A DNA stretch of 64,000 bases. Origin: Clostridium chromiireducens (lineage in GTDB: Bacteria; Bacillota; Clostridia; Clostridiales; Clostridiaceae). Location: NCBI RefSeq assembly GCF_002029255.1, contig NZ_MZGT01000026.1, forward strand, positions 1 to 64,000. Reading direction: 5' to 3'. The notes under the pieces are model-generated. The model did not search any database. It saw only the letters and a program-made list of their open reading frames with translations, and had not been told where the DNA came from. A program made the translations under genes and the position numbers. Positions 43,464 through 53,568 of the stretch are shown here, in pieces (the first letter of the stretch is position 1; each line of letters begins with the position of its first letter).

Positions 43464-44501
43464 CTACTTAATCACTATAGATTTATCGCCTTTATCAATT
43501 ACTTGCCCAATAACTCTCGCATATGGAGTAAACTCTTCAATTCTTGATAAAAACTCTTTAACATTTTTTTCTGGAATTGAAAGTAGCAATCCACCTGATG
43601 TTTGTGGATCTATCAACACATCTTGTAGCTCCTGCGTAACATTTGAAGCTAAAGTGAATTTATCTTTTAAATAATCAAGATTATTGTACATTCCTTCAGG
43701 TATAATTCCCATTTTAGCATAATCTAACGCTCCATCTATAATAGGTACCGACTCACTAAAAATCTCTATTGTTTTGTTGCTTCCACTTGCCATTTCATAA
43801 CTATGACCTATTAAACTAAAGCCAGTTACATCAGTACATGAATGTATATCAAGTTTAGAAGTACATTCTTTAGCATACTTATTTAATGTAGACATTATCC
43901 ATGTAACTTCTTTAATCTTACTTTCATTCAATAATTCTGCTTTGGCAGCAGTATTCATTATTCCAATACCTAAGGGTTTTGTAAGCACAAGCATATCTCC
44001 AGTTTTAGCATTGCTATTTGAAAGAATCTCACTTGGATGTGCAAATCCACTAACGCAAAGACCATATTTAGGAGTTGGATCCGCTATTGTATGACCACCA
44101 GCAATTACCGCACCAGCCTCTTTAACTTTGTCATATCCACCAGCAAGTATGTCATGCATAATTGATATATCTAAACAAGAAGGAAAGCAAAGTAAATTCA
44201 TAGCTGTTGCTGGATTTCCCCCCATTGCATAAATATCACTAAGAGCATTAGCCGCTGCAATTTGACCAAATATATATGGATCATCAACCATTGGTGGAAA
44301 AAAGTCTACTGTTTGAATTGCTACTGTATTATCATTAATTTTATATACACAAGCATCGTCATTAGTATCAAATCCAACAATCAAATTTGGATTTTCAAAC
44401 TTAGGTAAACTATTTAAGACATTATTAAGTACACCAGGTCCTATTTTTGCAGCACATCCTGAAGTTTTAGTTAAACTAGTAAGTTTTATATTTCCAGGCA
44501 A
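43464..44501 (-). CDS. selD: Selenide, water dikinase SelD
   Basis: A 345-residue selenophosphate synthetase. The start is TTG, with GGGGGAG 6 bases upstream. The catalytic pair is in SGCAAKIGPGVL (C16, K19); the residue that is selenocysteine in some species is Cys here. Further motifs: VGFDTNDDACVYKI, AANALSDIYAMGGNPATAM, VIAGGHTIADPTP and DPQTSGGLLLSI. It makes selenophosphate from selenide and ATP. No selA, selB or selC is in the window; next to yedF, yqeB and yqeC it fits supply of selenium to molybdenum hydroxylases. Confidence 0.96.
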   Translation of the reverse strand: MPGNIKLTSLTKTSGCAAKIGPGVLNNVLNSLPKFENPNLIVGFDTNDDACVYKINDNTVAIQTVDFFPPMVDDPYIFGQIAAANALSDIYAMGGNPATAMNLLCFPSCLDISIMHDILAGGYDKVKEAGAVIAGGHTIADPTPKYGLCVSGFAHPSEILSNSNAKTGDMLVLTKPLGIGIMNTAAKAELLNESKIKEVTWIMSTLNKYAKECTSKLDIHSCTDVTGFSLIGHSYEMASGSNKTIEIFSESVPIIDGALDYAKMGIIPEGMYNNLDYLKDKFTLASNVTQELQDVLIDPQTSGGLLLSIPEKNVKEFLSRIEEFTPYARVIGQVIDKGDKSIVIK

Positions 44502-44590
44502 ATTAATCTCCCCCCTTATTAATCGGTTGACAATTAAGAGTTAGCTCTAAATGGTTATAAAATGAATTGCCTTTATATATTTTAATTCCT

Positions 44591-45208
44591 TTAAAGCGTA
44601 ATAACCTTTGATGCCTCTTTCATGCAGTTTGTTATGTAATACATGTTACTTACTTTTCCGACCTTTAACTTTTCTTCGAGCCCGTAAAAGTTAAGGCATG
44701 CGCCACAAACTAGTATTTCAACACCTTTAGTTTCTAAATCTCTTAAGTGCTCTGCTGCTTGATGATTTAATGTTGGTACCTTTACGCCATCATTCATAAA
44801 CAAGATTGATTTTGGTAAATTATCAGACTCCGAAATTGTATAAAAATACATCTTTATTAGCGACTTTCCAAGCTCTTCATTACCTGCTCCAATAATTTCT
44901 TTTCCAATAAATACTGACCAATTACCTATTTCCGTTTTATTCTCTTCTAATTTGTCAGATGTTTCATTAAACACTTCAGCTTCGCTCAACTTATCTAAAT
45001 CCTTTGAGAAGTATACTTTAAATAAAGTATTCTCTTCTTCAATTGATACTGCAAAACCTTGACTATTAGCTAATTTTTTAAGATTTTGCACAGCAATATC
45101 ATTGTCTACCTCAACTACAAAACTATTATTTCCACCATCTATCTCTTTTTTTGCCATTATTACTGGCGTCGGGCATTCTTTTCCTTTTGCATCAATCACC
45201 TTATTCAT
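44591..45208 (-). CDS. yedF: YedF, sulfurtransferase-like selenium metabolism protein
   Basis: A 205-residue two-domain protein. The N-terminus is a TusA-like domain with the active Cys in GKECPTPVIMAKKEI (C12). The C-terminus is a DsrE-like domain (about 95-205) with further cysteines (LVCGACLNFYGLEEKL and ITNCMKEA). This fusion is a marker of selenium-using genomes and is almost always next to selD. It probably carries selenium or sulfur as a persulfide-type intermediate. Located 90 bp upstream of selD. Confidence 0.94.
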   Translation of the reverse strand: MNKVIDAKGKECPTPVIMAKKEIDGGNNSFVVEVDNDIAVQNLKKLANSQGFAVSIEEENTLFKVYFSKDLDKLSEAEVFNETSDKLEENKTEIGNWSVFIGKEIIGAGNEELGKSLIKMYFYTISESDNLPKSILFMNDGVKVPTLNHQAAEHLRDLETKGVEILVCGACLNFYGLEEKLKVGKVSNMYYITNCMKEASKVITL

Positions 45209-45361
45209 TTAGCATTCTCCTTAATCATTTATGATAATTCAGTATTGTCTTTTTAATATTCATAGATAAACATTCTATACTTTCTTATAGCTTTACCAGA
45301 AATGACAGAGTACATCTCATTTTAGCTAATTAGCCATAAACCCAAAATATACATTGTTTAT

Positions 45362-46150
45362 CTATAACATGGATTTTAAATATAAAATTGCTTCTAGTAC
45401 GCCTCCTCCAATAGATCTGGCTTTATCTGAAATTGTAAAACAATGATTTTTTTCACACCTAGGATCGATATCTCCACTTTTCATTCCTCTAAATACATTA
45501 ACATCCTTTTGAAGCATTCCACGAACTATTCCGCTTATTTCCGCCAAAATTGGAATTCCATCTACATAAGCTACAATATCACCTTTTTCTACATAGTCTC
45601 CTATTTTAGATACTGGAATTATCTTCCCATCACTTATAGCTCTAATAATTCTTTCACTGGTATATCCTCCAATGTCACCTGGCACACCAGTATTAGGTAT
45701 GGCGCTTCCACTATATATCACTTTTCCCAAATAATGACCTCTTTGAGTCTCAACAATACAATGACAATCAAAACCAGCTGTAAATCCTGGTCCAAGAGCA
45801 ATAACAATTGGAGCATCAGTGATCTTTGTTCCTAAATTATCTTTCGCAATTATAGCATCCACTACTACATCTGGATTAAGATCTTTTATAATTTTTGCTT
45901 TTTCATCTACTATTACAGGAATATTTCCTTCCTTAACAACCTTGTTGATTTCTTCCATTTTAGAAACAAGGATTGCTTTTATGCCTTCAACTTCTACAGT
46001 ATTATCATATACAGCCTGTGAAAATGCTACTGTTCTTCTGACTGTAGTAGGTTCTGAAATCTCTGTCATAACTATATCGAAGCCACATCTTTTTAATCTA
46101 TGAGCTACTCCTGTTGCTAAATCTCCAGCACCTTTTATTAATACAATCAT
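45362..46150 (-). CDS. yqeB: YqeB, selenium-dependent molybdenum hydroxylase maturation protein
   Basis: A 262-residue protein of the EF2563/YqeB family. It has a Rossmann-like N-terminus (VLIKGAGDLATGVAHRLKR), GPGFTAGFDCHCIVETQRGHYLG in the middle and IGGGVLEAILYLKS at the end. The family is found only in genomes with selenium-dependent molybdenum hydroxylases and usually beside xdhC and yqeC. It is thought to help place labile selenium on the molybdenum centre; the reaction is not defined. Confidence 0.94.
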   Translation of the reverse strand: MIVLIKGAGDLATGVAHRLKRCGFDIVMTEISEPTTVRRTVAFSQAVYDNTVEVEGIKAILVSKMEEINKVVKEGNIPVIVDEKAKIIKDLNPDVVVDAIIAKDNLGTKITDAPIVIALGPGFTAGFDCHCIVETQRGHYLGKVIYSGSAIPNTGVPGDIGGYTSERIIRAISDGKIIPVSKIGDYVEKGDIVAYVDGIPILAEISGIVRGMLQKDVNVFRGMKSGDIDPRCEKNHCFTISDKARSIGGGVLEAILYLKSML

Positions 46151-46244
46151 TACTACTCCACCTTCTCATTTAAGACATATAAAATACTATTTCAATGATG
46201 ACTTGTTATCTTTTAATATGCCTAAAATAATTATTGACTTTATA

Positions 46245-47060
46245 TCATAATTTCTCTTTAAATGTTGTTATTATTGTTTCATTTATTCCTAATTCAGATA
46301 ATTCCTTAGATATTTCCTTGGCTTTCTCCAACTCTATTATTGTATCTGCTTTATTAATAATAACTTTGTAAGGGCATCTTACATCTTTCCTTTGACCTTT
46401 ATTACTTGCTAACATTTTCGCGACATCCCAAGCATTAATGATATGTTCCTCGTCTGTATTTAAAAATCTTGAAACTAAATTTGACCTATGGCATATTTCT
46501 TTAATTTTCTTTCCTACTGCATCAATGCCACATACTCCTACAACCAAAGTACTTTCTGCTAAAATTACAGGCTCATGCTCAGCTGGAACCTTTAATGGTA
46601 ATCCTTTTGCTCCATCAGCCTCCACTAGTACGAAATCAGCTATTTCTATAAAACTTTCAGCTATTTCTTTTGATACTCCACTTATTTTTCGTGGAATATG
46701 TTCCTCGCAGCTCCCTAGACTACTCCTATCTTTTAATTTGTTATAGTCAATTTTTTCATTCTTCTCTTCACATAACAACCCTACTGTAATCATATCTTCA
46801 TCATTTAATAATCTAATAATGTCCTCTTTTTTCCCCGTAATAACCGTATTACTCTCAGGCATAAACATACGCGTAGTTGTAGTTATAATAACCTTTTTAC
46901 CTAAGGCTTTTAATTCTTCACCTAATTTATATATTGAGCTTGTTTTACCTCCTCCTCCAACAAATGAAATTATGTTCTTCTTATTAATGTCTATTTTTAA
47001 CGCCTCTATTAATAATATTTGTTCTCCTATTTTTCCATTACTATATTTAAAAATCTTCAT
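46245..47060 (-). CDS. yqeC: YqeC, selenium cofactor biosynthesis protein
   Basis: A 271-residue putative P-loop protein. The nucleotide loop is ISFVGGGGKTSSIYKLGEEL, followed by KVIITTTTRMFMPE, and DFVLVEADGAKGLPLKVPAEHE. It belongs to the selenium-dependent hydroxylase accessory set with YqeB and SelD. Expected role: ATP/GTP-driven delivery of selenium or cofactor; not biochemically proven. It lies 76 bp past the fused xanthine dehydrogenase gene in the same orientation. Confidence 0.93.
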   Translation of the reverse strand: MKIFKYSNGKIGEQILLIEALKIDINKKNIISFVGGGGKTSSIYKLGEELKALGKKVIITTTTRMFMPESNTVITGKKEDIIRLLNDEDMITVGLLCEEKNEKIDYNKLKDRSSLGSCEEHIPRKISGVSKEIAESFIEIADFVLVEADGAKGLPLKVPAEHEPVILAESTLVVGVCGIDAVGKKIKEICHRSNLVSRFLNTDEEHIINAWDVAKMLASNKGQRKDVRCPYKVIINKADTIIELEKAKEISKELSELGINETIITTFKEKL

Positions 47061-47136
47061 AGATTAACCTCAGCAACTTTTGAAGCAAAGTCTACATTTT
47101 AACTTTGCTTCATGATATACCTTTCAAATTCAATTC

Positions 47137-49770
47137 TTATTTCACTTTTGAAGCAGCAGGTTTTGGTCTACGGTAATAAGTATTTTCCAAAGGATAACTA
47201 TATCTGAATATACCATCTTTTTTGTAGTATGCATTTTGACATGCTGGCGCGCCCATCACGCATACTATCTCACCAATTCCTTTAGCGCCAAAGGTAACAC
47301 TGTCAGGATTATTCTTTTCTATTAAGTGTACTTCAACTGTCGGCATTTGATTTGCTCTGAAAACTCCTAACGTGCCAAGCTTTGCTTGCGGAATACCATC
47401 TTTCAATGGAAAATCTTCTGTTAACCCATATCCAAGTCCCATTGCTACACCACCCTCTACTTGACCTGTAGCAGAAAGAGGGTTAATTATCCTGCCAATA
47501 TCGTGAGCCGCAACAACTTTTACTAATTTACCATCATTATCAATAACAACTAGTTGTGTTGCATATCCATACGCAATATGACTAACTGGATTTGGTTTTG
47601 AAGAACCAATTGGGTCTGTCTTAAACTCAAACTCTCCAATGTACTCTTTTCCTTCTAAATATTCTAATGTATATCCATTATCTAAATCCGCCTTTAATTT
47701 CAGTGATGATTGATGCGCTGCCTCCCCAGCAAATGTTGTTTGTCTGGATGCTGTTGTTGTTCCTGAATCAGGTGTATATTTAGTATCTGGATGCTCAACA
47801 ATTATCTTATCGGGTGTTAGTCCAGTTATTTCACAAATAATCTGAAGCAGTACTGTTTGAATGCCTTGACCTATTGCACCAGCAGAGGACCTAGCATGAA
47901 CTTTTCCTTTTATTATCTTTAAATTACAACGTCCTATATCCTGAACCCCTACACCAACACCAGCATTTTTCATTGCAGATGCTATGCCCACATAGTAATT
48001 AGGATCTGCTTCATATTTTTCGAATTCTTCTTTAACTGCTTCTAAGGTTTCTACCATGGCAGTCCCATCATCTGCAAGTTGCCCATTTGGTAGTGATTGG
48101 CCAGTTCTTATAGCATTACGATAACGAATTTCCCATCCTGAAATACCAACTTTTTCAGCTAATTTATTTATCAATGGTTCTACAACTGCACAGGATTGTG
48201 TTACCCCAAAACCACGAAATGCACCAGCTGGTGGATTATTTGTATAATAAGCGTTTCCTTCAATATCTACATTTTGATAATTATAAGGACCTCCAGCATG
48301 CGTACAAGCTCTTTGGAGTACCGGCCCCCCTAAGGAAGCATAGGCACCAGTATCAGATGTAAGTCTGGCTTTCATACCTTGCAATATACCATTTTCATCA
48401 CAACCGATTTTACAGTAAATCTCCATAGCATGGCGTTTTGGATGATAATTTATGCTTTCCTGACGACTAAAAAATACTTTTACCGGTCGTTTTGTTAAAT
48501 ATGCACACAGAGCTGCTTGATGCTGTACGCTCATATCTTCCTTACCACCAAATCCACCTCCAACAACTGCACTTTGTATTCTAACCTTTTCCATTGGAAT
48601 TCCTAGATAATTACTAATTTCATGATATTCATCATAAATTCCTTGAGCTCCTGTAATGACCATTATTCCATCTCCATCAGGTATTCCAATAGCAGTTTCA
48701 GGTTCCATGAAAGCATGTTCAGTCGGCGGAACGTAGAAAGTTCCTTCTACTATAAATTTGGAATTTGCAAGTGCAGTTTCTGCATTACCTCGTTTTACTT
48801 CCTCATGATCAAATACATTGTTTTCTGGAATTCTAAACTTTCCAAATTGCATAAAACCTTCTCCATGAACTTGGTGTGCACCATCAATTCCAGCCTCTTT
48901 CGGATTACGAATAGGCTCTAATTCCTCATAATCTATTTCAACAGCCTTTACTGCGGCCATAGCTTCTTCTCTTGTTTCCGCCACAACCATTGCAAGTGTA
49001 TCTCCACAACACTTTGTTTCTTCTCCCACATCAATCATTCCTGGCCAATCTTGTGCTAAATGACCAATGTATCTCTGACCTGGAATATCCTTTGCAGTAT
49101 ATATGGCAACAACTCCTGGCATTTTTAGAGCCTTATTTATATTAATGGATAGTATCTTTGCACGTGCATATCTACTAAATACATTCTTTCCATATAACAT
49201 CCCATCAAAAGTATAATCATCTACATACTTCGCTATTCCTAGTGTTTTATCATGAGCATCTACTCTACATGTTCTCTCTCCAACTCTGCCGGTTTGCTTT
49301 AATTCAGGTATTTCTAAATTTTCTCTTAGCATTTTTGCTGCTAAAAGAATACCATCCTCAATCTTTGTATAACCAGTGCAACGGCAAATATTAGTACGAA
49401 TTGCTTGCTTTATATCTTCTCTCGATGGATTCAAATTTTGATCTATTAAGCACTTCCCGCTAATAACCATTCCTGGAATGCAAAACCCACATTGTACAGC
49501 TCCTGCCGCAGCAAAAGCATATGTAAACACATCCCTTTCTCTTTCTGTAAACCCCTCTATAGTCTGTACCTTTTTCCCTTCTAGTTTAGAAAGTTTTTGA
49601 ATACATGCACGTGTCGTCTTTCCATCAATAATAACAGTACAAGTTCCGCATGCACCTTCTTTGCATCCGTTTTTCACTGATGTTATCTTGAGCACATCTC
49701 TTAGAAAGTCCATTAATGCCATATCCGTCTGTGACTCATATTCTTTTTCATTTATATTTACTTTAAACAT
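47137..49770 (-). CDS. Selenium-type xanthine dehydrogenase, fused 2Fe-2S and molybdenum subunits
   Basis: An 877-residue fusion. Residues 1-160 hold two [2Fe-2S] sites, GCKEGACGTCTV and CGFCIPGM ... ICRCTGYTKI. From about 170 it is a molybdenum hydroxylase: VVGGGFGGKEDMS, PAGAFRGFGVTQS, GAIGQGIQTV and the catalytic Glu in FGAKGIGEIVCV. This architecture without FAD is that of the family annotated as selenium-dependent xanthine dehydrogenase, where Se is a labile ligand and not selenocysteine; no in-frame stop is seen. The context of yqeC, yqeB, yedF and selD supports it. Substrate: xanthine/purines or a related N-heterocycle. Confidence 0.88.
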   Translation of the reverse strand: MFKVNINEKEYESQTDMALMDFLRDVLKITSVKNGCKEGACGTCTVIIDGKTTRACIQKLSKLEGKKVQTIEGFTERERDVFTYAFAAAGAVQCGFCIPGMVISGKCLIDQNLNPSREDIKQAIRTNICRCTGYTKIEDGILLAAKMLRENLEIPELKQTGRVGERTCRVDAHDKTLGIAKYVDDYTFDGMLYGKNVFSRYARAKILSININKALKMPGVVAIYTAKDIPGQRYIGHLAQDWPGMIDVGEETKCCGDTLAMVVAETREEAMAAVKAVEIDYEELEPIRNPKEAGIDGAHQVHGEGFMQFGKFRIPENNVFDHEEVKRGNAETALANSKFIVEGTFYVPPTEHAFMEPETAIGIPDGDGIMVITGAQGIYDEYHEISNYLGIPMEKVRIQSAVVGGGFGGKEDMSVQHQAALCAYLTKRPVKVFFSRQESINYHPKRHAMEIYCKIGCDENGILQGMKARLTSDTGAYASLGGPVLQRACTHAGGPYNYQNVDIEGNAYYTNNPPAGAFRGFGVTQSCAVVEPLINKLAEKVGISGWEIRYRNAIRTGQSLPNGQLADDGTAMVETLEAVKEEFEKYEADPNYYVGIASAMKNAGVGVGVQDIGRCNLKIIKGKVHARSSAGAIGQGIQTVLLQIICEITGLTPDKIIVEHPDTKYTPDSGTTTASRQTTFAGEAAHQSSLKLKADLDNGYTLEYLEGKEYIGEFEFKTDPIGSSKPNPVSHIAYGYATQLVVIDNDGKLVKVVAAHDIGRIINPLSATGQVEGGVAMGLGYGLTEDFPLKDGIPQAKLGTLGVFRANQMPTVEVHLIEKNNPDSVTFGAKGIGEIVCVMGAPACQNAYYKKDGIFRYSYPLENTYYRRPKPAASKVK

Positions 49771-49876
49771 TCAAACCACCTCTCCCGCAAAACATAGATA
49801 AATCAACAGTTACAAGATAATACATATAAAATTGTATTAATTCTCTAAAAGAAACTCCTAAGTATGTATATTCAAA

Positions 49877-49897
49877 GAAAAGCCCATATAGGCTTTC
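49877..49897 (-). terminator. Terminator of the purine operon
   Basis: A short stem GAAAGCC/GGCTTTTC with a 5-base loop and minus-strand tail TTTTCTTTG, about 50 bp past the last permease gene. It lies in the 173-bp gap before the fused xanthine dehydrogenase, which therefore should have its own promoter (none stands out). Confidence 0.5.
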
Positions 49898-49943
49898 CTC
49901 ATTATATTACTAACTATTAAATATCAGATTCTAACTTAATTTT

Positions 49944-50876
49944 TTACCTATCTTCTCTAAAGTATGCTTCTCCGAGAGCCTGTGGTGATGAATTTAAATT
50001 ATTCTTCTTTAATCCACCTAAGACCAATACTACTATTGTAGTTGCATAAGGAAGCATTGTTATAAAATATTGATTTACTTCTATCCCCGTTCCTTGTAAC
50101 CTTAGTCCTAGTATATCTAATCCACCAAATAGAATAGCCCCAAAAATAGCTTTTACAGGACTCCATCCGATGAAAATTACTAATGCTACAGCAATCCACC
50201 CTCTACCTGCCGTTACATTTTCCTGCCATGAAGGTATGTAAACTAAGGATAAGAAGCTTCCACCAAGCCCACATAAAGCCCCACCAATTAACAAATTAAT
50301 ATATTTATATAGTGAAACATTTATTCCGGCTGCATCTGCTGCATATGGATTTTCTCCAATCATTTTCATGTTTAGCCCATATTTTGTGAAATTAAGATAA
50401 AAATAAATTAATATAGCACATATATATCCTAAGTACACAAATACGCTTTGATTAAATAAGGCCGCCCCTACAATTGGTATATCACTTATTAAAGGTATTT
50501 TTATAGGTGCCAAAATACTTTTAAAATTATCTGATAGTACTTGCCCAACATAATTTTTTCCTATAAAACTTGAAAATCCACTTCCGAATATTGTTAATGC
50601 AAGGCCTGTAACAACTTGGCTTGCTCTAAGCGATACTGTAAGAATAGAGTATATTAGTGCTCCGACAGCCCCAAGTAACATACTAAATAGAAACGCTAAA
50701 AATACATTCCCTGTTGTGTAACCTAAAATAAATCCACCAATAGCACCCATTAACATCATGCCTTCAATTCCTAAATTTAAGTTTCCAACTTTTTCTCCCA
50801 AAATACATCCAAGTGTAGCGAAAAGTAATGGTGTTCCTGCTATGACTGCTGATGATAAAAATAAACTAATGTCCAT
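49944..50876 (-). CDS. BMP-type nucleoside/purine ABC permease, second subunit
   Basis: A 310-residue permease of the branched-chain/ribose type (YufQ/NupQ-like) with eight to nine membrane segments. The ATG at 50876 is favoured because GGGAGG is 8 bases upstream; an in-frame GTG at 50885 abuts that site. It overlaps the preceding permease gene, whose last codons contain its ribosome site. A conserved cytoplasmic loop MIGENPYAADAAGINVSLYKY contacts the ATPase (GENPYAADAAGI is the family core). With the upstream permease, ATPase and BMP lipoprotein it completes an importer. Confidence 0.92.
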   Translation of the reverse strand: MDISLFLSSAVIAGTPLLFATLGCILGEKVGNLNLGIEGMMLMGAIGGFILGYTTGNVFLAFLFSMLLGAVGALIYSILTVSLRASQVVTGLALTIFGSGFSSFIGKNYVGQVLSDNFKSILAPIKIPLISDIPIVGAALFNQSVFVYLGYICAILIYFYLNFTKYGLNMKMIGENPYAADAAGINVSLYKYINLLIGGALCGLGGSFLSLVYIPSWQENVTAGRGWIAVALVIFIGWSPVKAIFGAILFGGLDILGLRLQGTGIEVNQYFITMLPYATTIVVLVLGGLKKNNLNSSPQALGEAYFREDR

Positions 50877-51975
50877 ACGTTTCACCTCCCTTAGTCATAT
50901 CTATTTCACTTTCAGATTTATCTGAAATTTCAAATACAACCTTATATTGCAAGAAGAATTGGCATCCTAGTACACAGAATAAAATCATAGCTTGGATAAT
51001 ATCTGCTGCCGCTTGGGGTATTTGAAATGCTGTTTGTATATAAGATGCTCCCTGAATTAAAACAGCAAAAGCTACCGAAACTAATAGTGTCCATATAGAG
51101 TTAAGCCCCGAAAGCCAAGATATTATTATCGCAGTGTTACCTACATTAGAAGTCAATTGAGTACTAAGTGTATTTGTAACAGCAGAAGCTTGAATAACAC
51201 CTGCAAGTCCAACTAATGCACCACTTATAAACGTTGTTAATAGTATTATCTTTTTTACGCTCATTCCAGAATATTTTGCAGTATTTTCACTTTCTCCTAG
51301 TACAGAAATTTCATATCCTTTTTTTGTATAATTTAAAAATACATGTACTGCTATTACCAAAATAAGAGCAATTATCCACCCTATATGAATTCCAAATACC
51401 TTTGGTAAGGTTGCATTATCACTAAAATTAGCTATCTTAGGAAATCCAAGTGATGCTGGATCCTTCCAAAGTTCATATTGAAGATAAATAATCCATTTTA
51501 GAGCAATATAATTCATCATTAGTGTTATTATAGTTTCATTTGTGTTGAATCTTGACTTTAAAATTCCTGCAAATAAAGCCCATAGACCTCCACAGATCAT
51601 CCCCACTATTACCATTAGAATTATTACCAGAAATTTAGGAGAATCTTTAAAATTTAAAGCTATAAAAGTTGCGCCAAATCCTCCCATGAGCATTTGTCCT
51701 TCTCCTCCAATATTCCAAAACTTCATTTTAAATGCTATTCCAATACCTAATCCAGCTATTACGAGAGGTATTGTTTTTACAATCGTCTCCTTGATTCTAT
51801 GTCCACTTCCAAAAGATCCATCTAACATCGATATATAAACTTTAATAGGATCATGACCCATAAACAAAATGAAAATACCAGTTAGCACTAAAGCCAGTAA
51901 GACTGCAAATGCCTGAAGTAATATTTTCTTTTTCTTACTTAGCTTCTTCGCTTTTACTACTCTCATTCTAATCAT
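50866..51975 (-). CDS. BMP-type nucleoside/purine ABC permease, first subunit
   Basis: A 369-residue permease (YufP/NupP-like) with a basic N-terminus and about nine membrane segments. The EAA-like loop reads SVLGESENTAKYSGMSVKK. It begins 8 bp inside the end of the ATPase gene, with AAGGGAGGGG before the ATG. The long N-terminal segment before the first conserved helix distinguishes it from the second permease, as in the Bacillus NupNOPQ system. Confidence 0.92.
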   Translation of the reverse strand: MIRMRVVKAKKLSKKKKILLQAFAVLLALVLTGIFILFMGHDPIKVYISMLDGSFGSGHRIKETIVKTIPLVIAGLGIGIAFKMKFWNIGGEGQMLMGGFGATFIALNFKDSPKFLVIILMVIVGMICGGLWALFAGILKSRFNTNETIITLMMNYIALKWIIYLQYELWKDPASLGFPKIANFSDNATLPKVFGIHIGWIIALILVIAVHVFLNYTKKGYEISVLGESENTAKYSGMSVKKIILLTTFISGALVGLAGVIQASAVTNTLSTQLTSNVGNTAIIISWLSGLNSIWTLLVSVAFAVLIQGASYIQTAFQIPQAAADIIQAMILFCVLGCQFFLQYKVVFEISDKSESEIDMTKGGETYGH

Positions 51976-53545
51976 ATAAGTCCCCTCCCTTCAAACTCGT
52001 TACTTTTTCAATTCTACTCTCTTTAATATCTAATGCTGCTTCTTCCATATGTCCTGCCATCATCATACCAATTTGTTCTTTTGTTGCATCCTTCGCAGTT
52101 ACAATACCTATTAATTCTCCATCGCATAAAACCATTATCCTATCACATAGTTCCAAGAGAACATCTAAGTCTTCCCCTACAAATAATATAGACACTCCTT
52201 TTTCCTTTTCCTTATTTAAAAGATCATATATCTGATATGTAGCCCCAATATCTAATCCTCTTACTGCATAGGAAGTTATAAGTATATCTGGGCTTAAACT
52301 TATTTCCCTACCTAATAATATTTTCTGTATATTTCCACCTGATAATTGCTTAACTGGATGATCTATGTCTGGTGTTTTTATATCTAACTGTTCGACCATA
52401 CTTGTAGCAATATCTTTTAATTCATTTCTTTTTAACAACAATCCTTTTTGATCATAATATTTTCTAAGTAATAAATTATCTACAATCCCCATACTTCCAA
52501 CTAAACCCATACCTAATCTATCTTCTGGTATAAGTCCCATTTTAATTCCCTTTTTATAAACTTCCCTTGGAGATTTATTAGTAATATCTTCTCCTTTAAA
52601 TAGGAGATTCCCACTCTCTACTTTTTGTAATCCAAATAAAGCTTCGCAAAGCTCTTTTTGACCACTTCCTGCAACTCCAGCTACTCCTAAAATTTCACCT
52701 TCATTCATATTAAAACTAATATTGTTGAGTACTTTTACTCCTAGTTTATTTCTAACTGAAATATTTTTTACATTATATATCAATGCGTTTTTATTTGATG
52801 ATACTTTATCTATCTTCAAATCACTTTTATAACCTACCATAAGCTCTGTTAATTCATTTATATTTGTATCAGCTATATTTATAGTCTTTATGTTTTTTCC
52901 TTTTCTTAAAACTGATACTTTATCACAGATAGCCATTACTTCATGCAGCTTGTGAGTTATTATTATAACTGCACACCCTTGTTCTTTCATTCGTTTCACT
53001 ATATTAAATAATCTACCTACTTCTTGAGGCATTAATACCGCTGTTGGCTCATCTAGTATTAGAATATTTGCACCTTTATACAATACTTTAATTATTTCTA
53101 GCATTTGTTTTTCAGCTATAGACATTTCACTTACTCTTTTATTTAAATCTATTTGTAAATTATATTTATCGCATAAGCTTAGTATATTTTGATCTACTTC
53201 TTTATTTTTTGTAAAAAATTTCCCCTTATTGCCAGCAATTATATTCTCTTTTGCTGTAAATCTCTCAACTAATTTAAAATGTTGATGAACCATACCTATT
53301 CCACATTCAATGGATTCCTTTGGAGATTTAAACTGAACTCTTTTTCCTCTTATATAAATTGAACCACTATCAGGATTGTAAATTCCTGATAGCATGTTCA
53401 TTAGAGTACTTTTTCCAGCCCCATTTTCCCCGAGGAGTGCATGAATTTCTCCACTTTGTACCTTTAAATCTACATCCTCATTAGCTATGACAGATCCAAA
53501 AGTCTTTGTTATTTTTTTTAGTTCAACACTCACACATTGTTCCAT
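51968..53545 (-). CDS. BMP-type nucleoside/purine ABC ATPase (two nucleotide domains)
   Basis: A 525-residue double ATPase (YufO/NupO-like). ATG at 53545 follows AGAAGGTCTCTTT; an upstream ATG lacks a site. The first domain is intact: GENGAGKSTLMN, MSIAEKQMLEI and ILILDEPTAV. The second is degenerate: GVAGSGQKELCEAL in place of Walker A, a normal LSGGNIQKILLGREI signature, and ITSYAVRGLDIG in place of Walker B. Only one site is expected to hydrolyse ATP, as is usual in this family. It lies between the lipoprotein and the permeases. Confidence 0.93.
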   Translation of the reverse strand: MEQCVSVELKKITKTFGSVIANEDVDLKVQSGEIHALLGENGAGKSTLMNMLSGIYNPDSGSIYIRGKRVQFKSPKESIECGIGMVHQHFKLVERFTAKENIIAGNKGKFFTKNKEVDQNILSLCDKYNLQIDLNKRVSEMSIAEKQMLEIIKVLYKGANILILDEPTAVLMPQEVGRLFNIVKRMKEQGCAVIIITHKLHEVMAICDKVSVLRKGKNIKTINIADTNINELTELMVGYKSDLKIDKVSSNKNALIYNVKNISVRNKLGVKVLNNISFNMNEGEILGVAGVAGSGQKELCEALFGLQKVESGNLLFKGEDITNKSPREVYKKGIKMGLIPEDRLGMGLVGSMGIVDNLLLRKYYDQKGLLLKRNELKDIATSMVEQLDIKTPDIDHPVKQLSGGNIQKILLGREISLSPDILITSYAVRGLDIGATYQIYDLLNKEKEKGVSILFVGEDLDVLLELCDRIMVLCDGELIGIVTAKDATKEQIGMMMAGHMEEAALDIKESRIEKVTSLKGGDLYD

Positions 53546-53568
53546 AAAGAGACCTTCTTTCCTCATTA

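Noticed and set aside
44440..44501. Selenocysteine in SelD
   Set aside because: The catalytic position is encoded by TGT (Cys), not TGA, and the frame is uninterrupted.
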